This document shows, one piece after another, positions 1-8,945 of a stretch of 64,000 nucleotides of DNA. The stretch is from NCBI GenBank assembly GCA_001660395.1, contig LXWE01000002.1, forward strand, positions 620,001-684,000, read 5' to 3'. The position numbers and the translations under genes were made by a program. This DNA is from Alteromonadaceae bacterium XY-R5 (GTDB lineage Bacteria > Pseudomonadota > Gammaproteobacteria > Enterobacterales > Alteromonadaceae). Position 1 is the stretch's first letter; each line of letters starts with the position of its first letter. The notes beneath the pieces are model-generated. The model saw only the letters and a program-made list of their open reading frames with translations, was not told where the DNA came from and did not search any database.

Positions 1-2
1 AT

Positions 3-3000
3 TTGTCGGTGGCCATTGAAAACAGCAGTTCCGTGCTGGGTTTGAATATTACCGAAACCACCAGTACCTGGCATACGGCTGGGTTTTCCAGTTACTCGTC
101 GGGCAATGTGCTGTTAAACGCGACGTATCCTGCGGACACCTCGCCTAATTTGCATGCGACCTTTCCGCGCAGCAACTTATTTGACCGTGCCAAAGGTGGC
201 TGGATCCACGGCCACTGGGGCGGCGATTTAGGTGTGACGCCAAACCATATGAAATTCCTGACCTGGTGGAATCCGGTGAATACCTCTGATGCCGAAGACG
301 ACTGGGAATTTATGCAGACCGATTCCAAATATGGTCGGGTGATCATGCCCTATGTGATTGGTATGACAGGCAATGTGCATACCTTTGCCAGTCAGTATCA
401 GTATTACGCGGCGCAGGTGGACACCCATTACACCAAAACCAATGCCACCTCTGGCGATGGCAAAGATTACATTGTCGATTTTACTGAAGATAACAGTAAC
501 TGTTATGAAACCGCCTCCGATGATACCGACGATGTGTGTGATTTACCTTCCAGCGTGGACGATGCCACTACGCAGATCACCTATACCCCTGTGGGCACAG
601 ATGCAGATTTTCCGGCGTTAACCAACCCTTATGCAGACGCCTTACCGGACGATCAGGTGCAGGCCTACGTGGAATCGGCGGGCACTATCGTCACGCCGTA
701 TTCTTTGTACGAAGCGCAGTTAAAATACCGTAAAGGTGTGTTGCCCGACTGGCTGGTAACCGCCACAGGCAAAGTGCGTTATGTGAAATTCAGCGTCGAA
801 AACAATCAGGATGATTCGGATACTGCCAGCAGCGGCACCCTGACAGTAAAAGACGAGCAGGGCACTGTGATTCTGTCGCAGACCATTGAAATCACCAGCT
901 ATCCCACCGACATCACCCTCGATCTGGGCGATTACTATAACCTTGGCAGTTTGGTGTGGACGCCGGATAGCGACAGTGACAGCTTACTGGGTGATTACAG
1001 CTTTTACCTGAATAAAGCAGATCTGGGGGACGATGACTGGGGCGATGCCAGTGCCAGTGGCACCTTTGGCAGCAGTTACCATAGCCAAATTATCAGTTTG
1101 TCAGACACGGATAGCACGGCGCTTTCGGCCCTTGCCAGCGCTGAAGACGATGAAACCACGGCCAGTGCCGCGGTTGATGACAATGTGGATACCTATTGGC
1201 AAGTTGACACGGATGGCGACTGGCTCAGTTTGGATTTGCAGGATGAGCTTTGGCTCGATGGTATGCAAATCGCGTTTTATCTGGGCGACAGTCAGGTCTA
1301 CAGCTTTGATATTGAATATTCGTTAGATAACAGTACCTGGCAGGCACTGACAGATAGCAGCGACAGCAGTGATGACTTCACCAGTAGCGGCAGTTCTAGC
1401 GCGCTGGAAACCTTTAGTTTCAGCCGACCTGTGCACGCCCGTTATGTGCGTATTATCGCCCATGGTAATGATGGCGACGACGATCCTGATGTATTCGCCA
1501 TTAGCGAAGTGACGGTGAATGTGCAGGACGATCCAGGTTTGGTTAGTCACATGGCGCTGGATGATGGCAGTGGCGTTAGCCCTACCGATGCGGCTGGCAT
1601 TTATACGCCACAACTCGTGAACAGCTTACGCGCCAACGGCCTGGTGCTGGATGGCGATGACGATTATGTCAGCCTGGGCGACATTGATGCCAATGACGAT
1701 GGTCAAATCACGGTTGCGCTGTGGACCAAATTCAGCGATCAGGCATCGACGGCCTTCTTGCTGCGTAAACACAGTTGGGGCACCTCGAATCCCTATTATA
1801 TTCAGGTCACCAGTGGCGGCGTGCTGAGCGCACGGGTTAACGGTAGCGGTGTCTCGGTGAGTGGGCTGAATGACAATGCCTGGCACCATGTGGCCATGGT
1901 ATTAGATGGCAGCAGTTTAACCTTGTATGCCGATGGCGCAGCCGTAGACACCACCACAGTGACGCCGGTAAGTAACGACACCGCCGTGACGTTGGGCGGT
2001 GACAGTACTGGCCGTTATCCGTTTGCCGGCTCAGTTGATGAAGTACGCATTTATCAAGGTGCATTAAGTGCGGCCCAAGTGAAATCGCTGGCCAGCCAGC
2101 CACTGATGAGTGCGCAGCGCGGCAGTTGTGACAGCTTAGCCATTGATGGGCTTAGCAGCGATAGTCTGGCAGCCTATTACCCCTTCGAAGATGCCGATAT
2201 CGATAATATCAGCACAAGCACCAGCAGTTGTGATGCCAGCGGTAATAGTCATACCGCCACTTTGGTAAACGGTGCGACGTGGGGGGATATCAGCAGTGAT
2301 AACTGGAATGGCGAAGTGGAAGGGGTAGCCTTTGACGGCGTGGATGATTACTTAACCCTTGGGGATATCGACTATGGCGATGATAACCAGCTAACAGTGG
2401 CCTTGTGGACCAAATTTAGCGACCAGGATGCCACCGCGTTCTTACTGCGCAAAAGTAACTATGGTACCTCTAATCCTTATTACATCCAGGTCACCAGTGG
2501 CGGTGTATTAAGTGCCAGAGTGAATGGAGTAGGGCCAAGTGTCACTTACCTAAATGACGATGCATGGCATCACGTCGCCATGGTGTTAAACGGTACTGAG
2601 TTAAGCCTGTATGTGGATGGGGATTACTATGATTCTGCCACTGTCACGCCCGTATCGAATAATACCGATGTGACCCTGGGCGGCGTAGCCAGCGGCAGTA
2701 AAATGTTTAAAGGTGCGGTGGATGATGTGCGCATTTATACCCGTGCGCTGGATGCCGATACCATTTCCACACTGGCCACAGCTAGTCGTTATAACGCCGA
2801 GGGCGCCTGTGTCGCTGACGCCGAAACCGACAGTGATTTACAGGTGTTTTTACCCTTGCAGGATAAAGCCGAACAAACCTGTGATGCCAGTGGCAAGGGT
2901 AACGCCGGTCAGTTGAGTAACGGGCCGACCTGGCAGTATCAGTCGACCTGGCTGGAATTTGATGGTGAAAACGATCAGGTGCAAATGGGTGACATTGGTT

Positions 3001-3425
3001 ACGGCGATGGCAATGGCTTTAGCGCATCTTTATGGGCGAAATTTGATAGTCAGGATGATGTTGCCTACCTGCTACAAAAAGCCGTTTGGCTTGGCGATTC
3101 ACCGTTTAATCTGTATGCCCGCACTGACGGTGCTATTCGTACCGGCGTGATGGGAACCGAAGCTGAAGCCAGCGGCCTCGCCGATGGCAACTGGCACCAT
3201 TTGGTGTCGGTGCTGGATGATACCTTGTTGTCGTTGTTTGTGGATGGCGAATTGGTAAGCACTGCCACGGTCAGCCCGGATGACGATAGCGGCGTACTCA
3301 CTTTAGGCGGTGCAACAGGCAGCGCCACGGTAAGGCCGTTCAGAGGTGCCATTGATGAAGTGCGCATTTACCAAAAGGCCATTGATGCAGACAAGGTGTT
3401 AGCGCTCTATCAACTCAGCCATTAA
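3..3425 (+). CDS. Large exported discoidin/triple-LamG protein (5' partial)
   Basis: The reading frame is open from the window edge, so the true start and any signal peptide lie upstream. Residues 1-370 form a domain I do not recognise. Residues about 370-505 look like an F5/8 type C (discoidin) domain, with a VDTYWQVD segment and a closing ARYVRIIAHG strand. Three LamG/concanavalin-like domains follow at about 517-700, 722-928 and 946-1140, each ending in a (V/I)DEVRIY or VDDVRIY motif. The first two LamG copies are very similar to each other. The protein is Asp-rich, as is common for secreted marine proteins. Discoidin and LamG folds usually bind carbohydrates, so a role in polysaccharide binding or degradation is inferred. 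No catalytic residues could be assigned. A DUF1080 lipoprotein lies downstream. Confidence 0.8.
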   Translation: MSVAIENSSSVLGLNITETTSTWHTAGFSSYSSGNVLLNATYPADTSPNLHATFPRSNLFDRAKGGWIHGHWGGDLGVTPNHMKFLTWWNPVNTSDAEDDWEFMQTDSKYGRVIMPYVIGMTGNVHTFASQYQYYAAQVDTHYTKTNATSGDGKDYIVDFTEDNSNCYETASDDTDDVCDLPSSVDDATTQITYTPVGTDADFPALTNPYADALPDDQVQAYVESAGTIVTPYSLYEAQLKYRKGVLPDWLVTATGKVRYVKFSVENNQDDSDTASSGTLTVKDEQGTVILSQTIEITSYPTDITLDLGDYYNLGSLVWTPDSDSDSLLGDYSFYLNKADLGDDDWGDASASGTFGSSYHSQIISLSDTDSTALSALASAEDDETTASAAVDDNVDTYWQVDTDGDWLSLDLQDELWLDGMQIAFYLGDSQVYSFDIEYSLDNSTWQALTDSSDSSDDFTSSGSSSALETFSFSRPVHARYVRIIAHGNDGDDDPDVFAISEVTVNVQDDPGLVSHMALDDGSGVSPTDAAGIYTPQLVNSLRANGLVLDGDDDYVSLGDIDANDDGQITVALWTKFSDQASTAFLLRKHSWGTSNPYYIQVTSGGVLSARVNGSGVSVSGLNDNAWHHVAMVLDGSSLTLYADGAAVDTTTVTPVSNDTAVTLGGDSTGRYPFAGSVDEVRIYQGALSAAQVKSLASQPLMSAQRGSCDSLAIDGLSSDSLAAYYPFEDADIDNISTSTSSCDASGNSHTATLVNGATWGDISSDNWNGEVEGVAFDGVDDYLTLGDIDYGDDNQLTVALWTKFSDQDATAFLLRKSNYGTSNPYYIQVTSGGVLSARVNGVGPSVTYLNDDAWHHVAMVLNGTELSLYVDGDYYDSATVTPVSNNTDVTLGGVASGSKMFKGAVDDVRIYTRALDADTISTLATASRYNAEGACVADAETDSDLQVFLPLQDKAEQTCDASGKGNAGQLSNGPTWQYQSTWLEFDGENDQVQMGDIGYGDGNGFSASLWAKFDSQDDVAYLLQKAVWLGDSPFNLYARTDGAIRTGVMGTEAEASGLADGNWHHLVSVLDDTLLSLFVDGELVSTATVSPDDDSGVLTLGGATGSATVRPFRGAIDEVRIYQKAIDADKVLALYQLSH

Positions 3426-3433
3426 GTCAGTAA

Positions 3434-3515
3434 AGGTGGGAAGTGGTTAGGAAAATTTGTATCCTATTCCCACCTGATTCAGCACCTGTAAAACACTAAT
3501 GTTCGACAGGTGCTG
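3434..3515. terminator. Two hairpins after the LamG gene
   Basis: Two inverted repeats lie between the LamG gene and the prepilin. The first has arms AGGTGGGAA (3434-3442) and TTCCCACCT (3467-3475). The second has 10-bp arms CAGCACCTGT (3480-3489) and ACAGGTGCTG (3506-3515). Neither is followed by a clear T-tract, so they may be RNA stabilising or Rho-dependent structures rather than intrinsic terminators. Confidence 0.35.
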
Positions 3516-3563
3516 TGGTTGAATAAGTATGGTGATTAGATGGTTGTGGGAGTGAATACATCT

Positions 3564-4100
3564 ATGGGGCGAAGTAACGGATTTACCCTAATTGAACTGA
3601 TTATTGTGATCGTGATCCTGGGAATAGTGGCGGTGACGGCCGCGCCTAAATTCCTGTCGTTCAGTAATGATGCGAATCAGGCTGTGGTGGAGTCATATGC
3701 TGGTGGATTGTCGACAGGTGTTACCTTGTTTCGCAGCAAGTGGCAGTTAGGTGCTAAGCAAAGTAGCGTTAATGGCTACACTGTGGTGGCAAATGAACAG
3801 GGCACTCCAACTGGCGTAGCCGATGACGATATCGCTCACGAATCCGACTGCCAGAATATCTGGCAGGACTTGCTGGCCGACCCTCCCAGCTTAGCCTTTA
3901 TCACTGGACTTGATGGCTGGTCTGCAGCTTTTAGCGGTGACGAGTGGGGCAGTAGCGCCTCGGAATTAAGCGGCGAAACCGATGATATTTATTGTCATTT
4001 CGTGCTGGCATCGGCAGCAACCGACGATGGCGTACCCATGGTCATATACAACATTCAATCCGGTGAGGTCACCACTGGTGAATGGCCGTATACCCCTTAA
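3564..4100 (+). CDS. Type IV prepilin-like protein (MSHA pilin type)
   Basis: The N-terminus MGRSNG followed by FTLIELIIVIVILGIVAVTAAPKFL is a class III prepilin signal: a short basic leader, Gly before the cleavage point, Phe at +1 and Glu at +5, then a long hydrophobic helix. The AVTAAPKFL stretch resembles MSHA-type pilins. I chose the ATG at 3564 because it gives a normal six-residue leader; an upstream in-frame ATG at 3540 adds eight residues. The protein would be processed by a prepilin peptidase such as PilD and inserted in a pilus or pseudopilus. No assembly genes are nearby, so it is an orphan minor pilin or pseudopilin. The globular part contains two cysteines that could form a disulfide. 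Confidence 0.8.
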   Translation: MGRSNGFTLIELIIVIVILGIVAVTAAPKFLSFSNDANQAVVESYAGGLSTGVTLFRSKWQLGAKQSSVNGYTVVANEQGTPTGVADDDIAHESDCQNIWQDLLADPPSLAFITGLDGWSAAFSGDEWGSSASELSGETDDIYCHFVLASAATDDGVPMVIYNIQSGEVTTGEWPYTP

Positions 4101-4134
4101 ATTTCTCTCTTTTCTCAGTTAAAGGACGAAATCA

Positions 4135-4821
4135 ATGAGATTAGTAATAAGTCGATTAGTGTCTTTGGGTAGTGCTGTCCGTTTATTTTGTCTGACGAGC
4201 AGTGTTTTGCTGACCTCTTGCGCGTTGAGCCAGTCGCCATCATTAGTGCAGCCCGAAAGTTGGTATGGTTACTCAAAAGCCGATGGACGGGTCGAACAGG
4301 CGGATGACTTATTTCGCTTTAGCGGCAGCATGATCCGCTTATCAGGGACATCACCCGGTTATTTGATGAGCCTAGAAACCTATCAGGATTTTGAACTGAC
4401 CTTGCAGTTTCGCTGGAATCTGGAGGCTGATGCCATTGGTATTCAACCGGTGAAAAATTCAGGGGTAATGTACCGTGTGCCAGACCAGCCTGATGGCTTG
4501 TGGCCAAGTGGTATTCAGTTTCAGGTCAAAGACGGCAACAGTGGTGATGCGATTTTACTTGGCGGCGTAGCGCTTAGTGTAAAAGGCCAAGCTATTGTTC
4601 CTGGTAAGAGCGTGGTGACTCCGCGTTTTGTTGGTACTGAGCAGCCACCAGGCCAATGGAACGATGTGCGCATTGTCGCTCAGGGTGGGCATATTCAGCA
4701 GTATCTCAATGGTGAATTGGTGAATGAAGGTACACGAGCCAGCGTGCTAGGCGGCCATATCTTGCTGCAATATGAAGGCTTCCCGGTGGATTATCAGCGC
4801 ATTCAGCTGAAACAAATGTAA
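4135..4821 (+). CDS. DUF1080 (3-keto-disaccharide hydrolase family) lipoprotein
   Basis: The N-terminus is a lipoprotein signal with lipobox LTSC (Cys29). The remainder, with YLMSLETYQDFELTLQFRW, NSGVMYR and WNDVRIVAQGGHIQQYLNG motifs, matches the DUF1080 jelly-roll fold now called 3-keto-disaccharide hydrolase. Family members act on 3-keto-glycosides or bind sugars in the periplasm. The length of 228 residues is normal for a single-domain member. It sits next to a carbohydrate-binding secreted protein, which suits a role in polysaccharide breakdown, but no 3-keto-sugar dehydrogenase is visible here. The gene is followed by a strong terminator. Confidence 0.8.
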   Translation: MRLVISRLVSLGSAVRLFCLTSSVLLTSCALSQSPSLVQPESWYGYSKADGRVEQADDLFRFSGSMIRLSGTSPGYLMSLETYQDFELTLQFRWNLEADAIGIQPVKNSGVMYRVPDQPDGLWPSGIQFQVKDGNSGDAILLGGVALSVKGQAIVPGKSVVTPRFVGTEQPPGQWNDVRIVAQGGHIQQYLNGELVNEGTRASVLGGHILLQYEGFPVDYQRIQLKQM

Positions 4822-4826
4822 CAGCT

Positions 4827-4860
4827 AAAGGTTCTTGCATCTGTTGATGCAAGAACCTTT
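4827..4860. terminator. Bidirectional intrinsic terminator
   Basis: A perfect 15-bp stem (AAAGGTTCTTGCATC and its complement) with a TGTT loop lies between two convergent genes. A-rich and T-rich ends on both sides let it work on either strand. Confidence 0.85.
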
Positions 4861-4867
4861 ATTTGAC

Positions 4868-6277
4868 TTATTTATTCACACTCGCCAAATCCAGTTTGCT
4901 TTGTTGCCATCTTTGGAATGCAAACCACATCATTGCAAAGCCACCAATGGTAACTAGTAGCGAAGCTTCCCATTTAAAGCTAATTTGTGCCCTGATACCG
5001 GCAGCAAAGATGATAAGTTGTATGAGCAGCCACGAAAAACGAAATGTCACTGTATTGGGCAGCTTATCTGCGACGAGAAGATTCAAACCCGTTAGCAATG
5101 GCATACAGCATAGAACGGAGCAGATAATTATCGCCATAAGGTCAAGGTCCCGCCATGAGGGCGTTGTGATGAGGGTAAATACACTTAACGCAAGCAGAAG
5201 AAACACAAGATGTTTCATCACTCGCAGATAAAACAATCTTCCTAATTGCGTCATAAATTCTGTGTAGCTGAGTTGGCTTAACCAGCGTAATTGAATGACG
5301 CTTGCACGGGCGTTGATAAACTCGAGCAGAAGAAAATACTGCAGTAAAAAGCAGGAGATAACAAACACGAGTCCCATTGTCATTCCCCAGGCTTCGCTAT
5401 TTAATTCGCCCGCGATTGACCATCGTAACCAGACTGCCAGTAAGGTCGCAGAGGCGATAATAATGACGGCTTTTTCGCTAAGCAGAGCGCTGTTATTATT
5501 TCGTTGACCGAACAGCCCTTTTTCGATGAGGTCAGGCGCAGGCGAGTTCCCAAAGGGGGAGAGTAACTTACCGCATATTGCAAGCACCCTCCCAAGTAAC
5601 TTGTTGGCGATGTTAGGGTCACTACCCAGAACAATATCTCTGCTGATTGCGCTAAGATTCCACTTACGCCAGCCTAATCCTAATAACGCGGGCTGAATGG
5701 CGCCAGGACGCATGTAGAGGCGGTAATGCAGCGCGAGTAAGCCTAATGTTGATGCGACTAACATCAGCTGCAGCAATATTTCAGCGGGGTGAGAAAGATG
5801 TTGCCTAAGCTGAGAAGATATTCTGGCAAATGTAATGATTGGCTGTGGGATAAAGATCAGCACCATAATGAAGCTTAAAAGGCCGATTATCCAAAGCACA
5901 GATAATATGAGATTTGTTTTGCCTAAAGCATGAAACATCAACACTGGCATAATGAGCAATAGCGCCACATTTCTCCATTCGAGCCCGTTGCCGGTGAATG
6001 TTTGGATACCCCAGCAGATGGCGCAAACACCAAAAGAATATAGCCACTGATAATGTTTAAACTGTGGCAGGTGGAAGCTCTGACTGTGCCCCAGTGCCTG
6101 ACGTAAAGCTTTTATTTGCGCGCCGGCAATGACTCCCCAAATCACCAGTGTCATAGAGGGTAGAAAGGAGCTTGAATCGAGAGGCGTTAGCGCCAGCACG
6201 GATAGTCCGAAAAAGTAAAGGTAGACCAGCCAGTTGAGTTTCCCATCGCGATAGGCGATCGCTAGCAATTGGTTCAT
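4868..6277 (-). CDS. Polytopic membrane protein, permease of a GntR-linked ABC system
   Basis: This 469-residue protein is almost wholly hydrophobic with about ten or more membrane segments, for example VYLYFFGLSVLALTPL near the N-terminus. Its start overlaps the stop of the upstream ABC ATPase gene by 4 bp, so the two are translationally coupled and it is almost certainly the membrane partner. The order GntR regulator, ATPase, membrane protein matches the YtrA-type operons of Firmicutes and proteobacteria, where substrates are often unknown or are envelope-active compounds. I could not identify a named permease family from sequence alone. Confidence 0.75.
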   Translation of the reverse strand: MNQLLAIAYRDGKLNWLVYLYFFGLSVLALTPLDSSSFLPSMTLVIWGVIAGAQIKALRQALGHSQSFHLPQFKHYQWLYSFGVCAICWGIQTFTGNGLEWRNVALLLIMPVLMFHALGKTNLILSVLWIIGLLSFIMVLIFIPQPIITFARISSQLRQHLSHPAEILLQLMLVASTLGLLALHYRLYMRPGAIQPALLGLGWRKWNLSAISRDIVLGSDPNIANKLLGRVLAICGKLLSPFGNSPAPDLIEKGLFGQRNNNSALLSEKAVIIIASATLLAVWLRWSIAGELNSEAWGMTMGLVFVISCFLLQYFLLLEFINARASVIQLRWLSQLSYTEFMTQLGRLFYLRVMKHLVFLLLALSVFTLITTPSWRDLDLMAIIICSVLCCMPLLTGLNLLVADKLPNTVTFRFSWLLIQLIIFAAGIRAQISFKWEASLLVTIGGFAMMWFAFQRWQQSKLDLASVNK

Positions 6278-7149
6278 TTGTGCAGCTCCACAAAAATGTC
6301 TTCCAATGCGAGTGGCTGCACCGTCAGCTCAACCTGCATGTCGCTGGCGATTTGTTGGTATGCTTGCGGATCAAAATCGCTGACAAAGGCGGTTGTCCCA
6401 TCGGCGCTTTGTTGAATATTTTCAGCGTTTGGCAAATAGACAAGCTGATTGGGATCGATAGGCCCGTAAAGGCCAATTTTCACCATGGTTTGCTTTACGT
6501 TATCTAATTCGCCCTGATAACGAATAATGCCGTTTTGTAAAATCGCCACATCGGCGGCAACTCTTTCGATATCACTGGTGATATGGGTTGAGAACAGTAC
6601 GCTACAGCCAAGCTCGCAGTTGATGTCTACTAGTTCGCCGATAAAATCCCGGCGGGTTTTGGCATCTAAACTGGCCACAGGCTCATCCAACAGCAGGAGT
6701 TCAGGTCTGTGCCCCATGGCCTGAATGATGGCCAAAATTTGTTTTTGACCGTGGGAAAGGCTATGCGCTTTAGTGGCCAACGGTAAATCCCACTTTTTGG
6801 CAAGTTGAGCGGTATAGAATTTGTCCCAGTGTGGATAAAATGCGCCGGTATAATCAAGTAGTTCGCCAGCCGTCATCCAATAAAACGCATCGGAATTCTG
6901 CGCCACATAGCCAATTTTCTGTTTGATGCTGGCGGGTAAATCCCAGCAGTCTTCGCCAAACAGGGTAAACTCACCACCATCGCGTTTGAGCATACCCACA
7001 GCCAGTTGCAGCAACGTGGATTTACCCGCGCCATTTTTGCCTAGTAATCCCATTACACTGCCTTGGGTGAGGTGAAGATTGACCCCATTCAGTACAGGTT
7101 TATTCCCAAAGGTTTTAAAAACCTCTTTGCATTCCATTACCTTATTCAT
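6274..7149 (-). CDS. ABC transporter ATP-binding protein
   Basis: All ATPase motifs are present: Walker A GKNGAGKST near residues 37-45, signature LSHGQ near 131, Walker B LLLLDEP near 152 and the switch His in FSTHITSD. The C-terminal 80 residues form the extra domain typical of ABC-2 type exporter ATPases. The gene overlaps the GntR regulator upstream by 8 bp and the membrane protein downstream by 4 bp, giving a tight three-gene operon. It energises transport by the partner membrane protein at the inner membrane; the substrate is unknown. Confidence 0.9.
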   Translation of the reverse strand: MNKVMECKEVFKTFGNKPVLNGVNLHLTQGSVMGLLGKNGAGKSTLLQLAVGMLKRDGGEFTLFGEDCWDLPASIKQKIGYVAQNSDAFYWMTAGELLDYTGAFYPHWDKFYTAQLAKKWDLPLATKAHSLSHGQKQILAIIQAMGHRPELLLLDEPVASLDAKTRRDFIGELVDINCELGCSVLFSTHITSDIERVAADVAILQNGIIRYQGELDNVKQTMVKIGLYGPIDPNQLVYLPNAENIQQSADGTTAFVSDFDPQAYQQIASDMQVELTVQPLALEDIFVELHK

Positions 7150-7522
7150 CGGTATACTCCTTGGTCATCCAAACCAGTGCATCTTGCACTGAAATTTCCA
7201 GTTGCTCGCATTGTTGATGTAATTGCTCTAACAGCGGCCTAAGCTGTTCGAGGCGGTTGCTTGGTGTGGGTGCCTGAGGCGGTGCACTCACTTGCATACC
7301 GCGCCCACGTTCCCGTTTCACCCAGCCTTTTAATTCCAACACGCCAAACGCCTTAGAAATGGTCATGGGATTGATTTGCAGGTGACTAGCCAGGCTGCGT
7401 ACAGACGGCAACATGTCACCTTCTTTGAGTTTCCCGGCCAAAATAAGACGTTCAATTTGTTCCACCAATTGCTGATAAATCGGTGTCGGCGAATTGGGTT
7501 GAATATAAATAAGCTGGAGCAA
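7142..7522 (-). CDS. GntR-family regulator, YtrA type
   Basis: The protein has a GntR winged helix at about residues 13-80 (PIYQQLVEQIERLILAGKLKEGD, then PSVRSLASHLQINPMTISKAFGVLE) and only a short helical tail, so it belongs to the short YtrA subfamily of about 125-130 residues. The start is a TTG at 7520-7522; on the coding strand AAGG lies 8 bases before it, and no better ATG is in frame. YtrA regulators usually repress their own operon and respond to antibiotics or envelope stress. A perfect palindrome just upstream (7548-7569) is the likely operator. Confidence 0.88.
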   Translation of the reverse strand: MLQLIYIQPNSPTPIYQQLVEQIERLILAGKLKEGDMLPSVRSLASHLQINPMTISKAFGVLELKGWVKRERGRGMQVSAPPQAPTPSNRLEQLRPLLEQLHQQCEQLEISVQDALVWMTKEYTDE

Positions 7523-7547
7523 TCGACATACCTTAAAAGGTGTATTG

Positions 7548-7569
7548 GTGTATTATTTGTATAATACAC
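7548..7569. promoter_or_regulatory. Palindromic operator of the GntR operon
   Basis: Perfect inverted repeat with arms GTGTATTAT and ATAATACAC around a TTGT spacer, preceded by a further GGTGTATT copy at 7540-7547. It lies about 25 bp upstream of the GntR start. On the minus strand a TTGCCA (-35-like, about 7575-7580) and TATACA (-10-like) overlap it, which suits autorepression. Confidence 0.6.
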
Positions 7570-7981
7570 TGTGGGGGTTGGCAAGTTTTTTATCGAATTT
7601 AACTAGGCAAGTGGTTATGACTGCATCAACGGGCAATCTTGAATTGATTGAATAGGAAGCTGATAAGTGCTTTACCGGCCTATTACGCTGTAAGGCTATA
7701 ACAATTCAGTGTTATAGATAGATGTCTGCCTTTGGAAGGAAATGAGCATCTCTATGGGCAGACTAAACCCGGCTTTGAAACTAAGTACCTAACCTCTTTT
7801 AACAAATCTTAAATTCTCAATACGCCATTGCAAAATGACATTTCAGGCAATCAGTTCGTCATTTTAGGCAAACATTGTTATCGCTCATTTTCTACACTTA
7901 ATCCCGTCGCAAATACTGATGTAACAAGACGTCGGTTCAGCATCAACAGATGTTTTAGGTTTAAGCTTAGGAGCGTTCAAC
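7570..7981. other. Intergenic region before the hydrolase pair
   Basis: No convincing gene. It holds a short inverted repeat CTATAAC/GTTATAG (7696-7702 and 7711-7717) and a GTCTGCC...GGGCAGAC pair near 7722-7763. It must contain the promoter of the hydrolase genes, but I could not place one. A purine-rich TTAGGAGCG about 5 bases before the ATG at 7982 is the ribosome binding site. Confidence 0.5.
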
Positions 7982-8899
7982 ATGAAAAAAGTCAACTTCC
8001 CAAATACTAACGGTCTGGATATCACTATGGCTGGATTGATCTTTTTCCCGAAAGATTTCGATGAGGCAAACACGTATCCAGCGGTAGTCGTTTCTCATCC
8101 TGGCGGTGGGGTGAAAGAGCAAACGGCTGGCACGTATGCTGAAAAATTAGCTGAAAATGGTTTTATAGCTCTTGCCTACGATGCGTCTTACCAAGGCGAA
8201 AGCACCGGCACCCCTCGTCAATTAGAAAACCCTCATGTACGTACCGAAGATGTGAGTGCTGCAATCGATTATTTAACCACGTTACCTTATGTGGATAACA
8301 ACCGAATTGGCGCAATGGGGATTTGTGCGGGTGCAGGCTATACCGCCAATGCTGCTATCAACGACAGACGTATTAAAGCTGTCGGCACAGTCAGCATGGT
8401 GAACATAGGTCAGATGTTCAGAAATGGTTGGGATAACAACGTAAAAGACAGTGATGCATTGCCTTATTTGCAAGCGGGTACTGATTCAAGGACGTCAGAC
8501 GCCAGCGGCAATGACACAGCCACCATGCCAATGGCGCCTTTGAAAGAAGAAGACGCACCCAACGAAGAGTTACGTCAGGCATGGGAATATTACCACACTG
8601 ACCGCGCTGCCTACTGCACTGCGCCCGGCTTTGGCACTGCCCGCAGCTTAACGCAACTGATCAGTTACGATGCTTTCTTTAAAGCTGAAGCGTTTCTTAC
8701 CCAACCATTATTAACCGTGGTAGGCAGTGATGCAGGCAGTAAATGGATGAGTGATGATCTGATGGAACGTGCGGCCTCAACTGACAAGACAATGCATATC
8801 ATCGACGGTGCCAACCACATGAGCTTGTACGATGGTGAGAGTGAAATTGCGAATGCTATCAGCGTATTAGCCCCATTCTTCACGCGTACTTTGGCTTAA
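7982..8899 (+). CDS. Alpha/beta hydrolase, dienelactone-hydrolase-like with Cys nucleophile
   Basis: The fold is alpha/beta hydrolase: a VVVSHPGGGVKEQT oxyanion region near residue 38, a nucleophile elbow MGICAGAG with Cys115 in place of the usual Ser, and a catalytic-His candidate in GANHMSLYDG near the C-terminus. This G-x-C-x-G elbow occurs in dienelactone-hydrolase-like proteins such as the E. coli YcjY group. The 305-residue protein has no signal peptide and should be cytoplasmic. The next gene is a clear paralogue, so the pair arose by duplication. The substrate is unknown. The neighbouring flavodoxin and AraC genes suggest a stress or xenobiotic response (inference). Confidence 0.8.
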   Translation: MKKVNFPNTNGLDITMAGLIFFPKDFDEANTYPAVVVSHPGGGVKEQTAGTYAEKLAENGFIALAYDASYQGESTGTPRQLENPHVRTEDVSAAIDYLTTLPYVDNNRIGAMGICAGAGYTANAAINDRRIKAVGTVSMVNIGQMFRNGWDNNVKDSDALPYLQAGTDSRTSDASGNDTATMPMAPLKEEDAPNEELRQAWEYYHTDRAAYCTAPGFGTARSLTQLISYDAFFKAEAFLTQPLLTVVGSDAGSKWMSDDLMERAASTDKTMHIIDGANHMSLYDGESEIANAISVLAPFFTRTLA

Positions 8900-8945
8900 T
8901 TTTTAGCGTAGAAGAGGCATAGTTTGCCTCTTCTAACAGGAGAAT

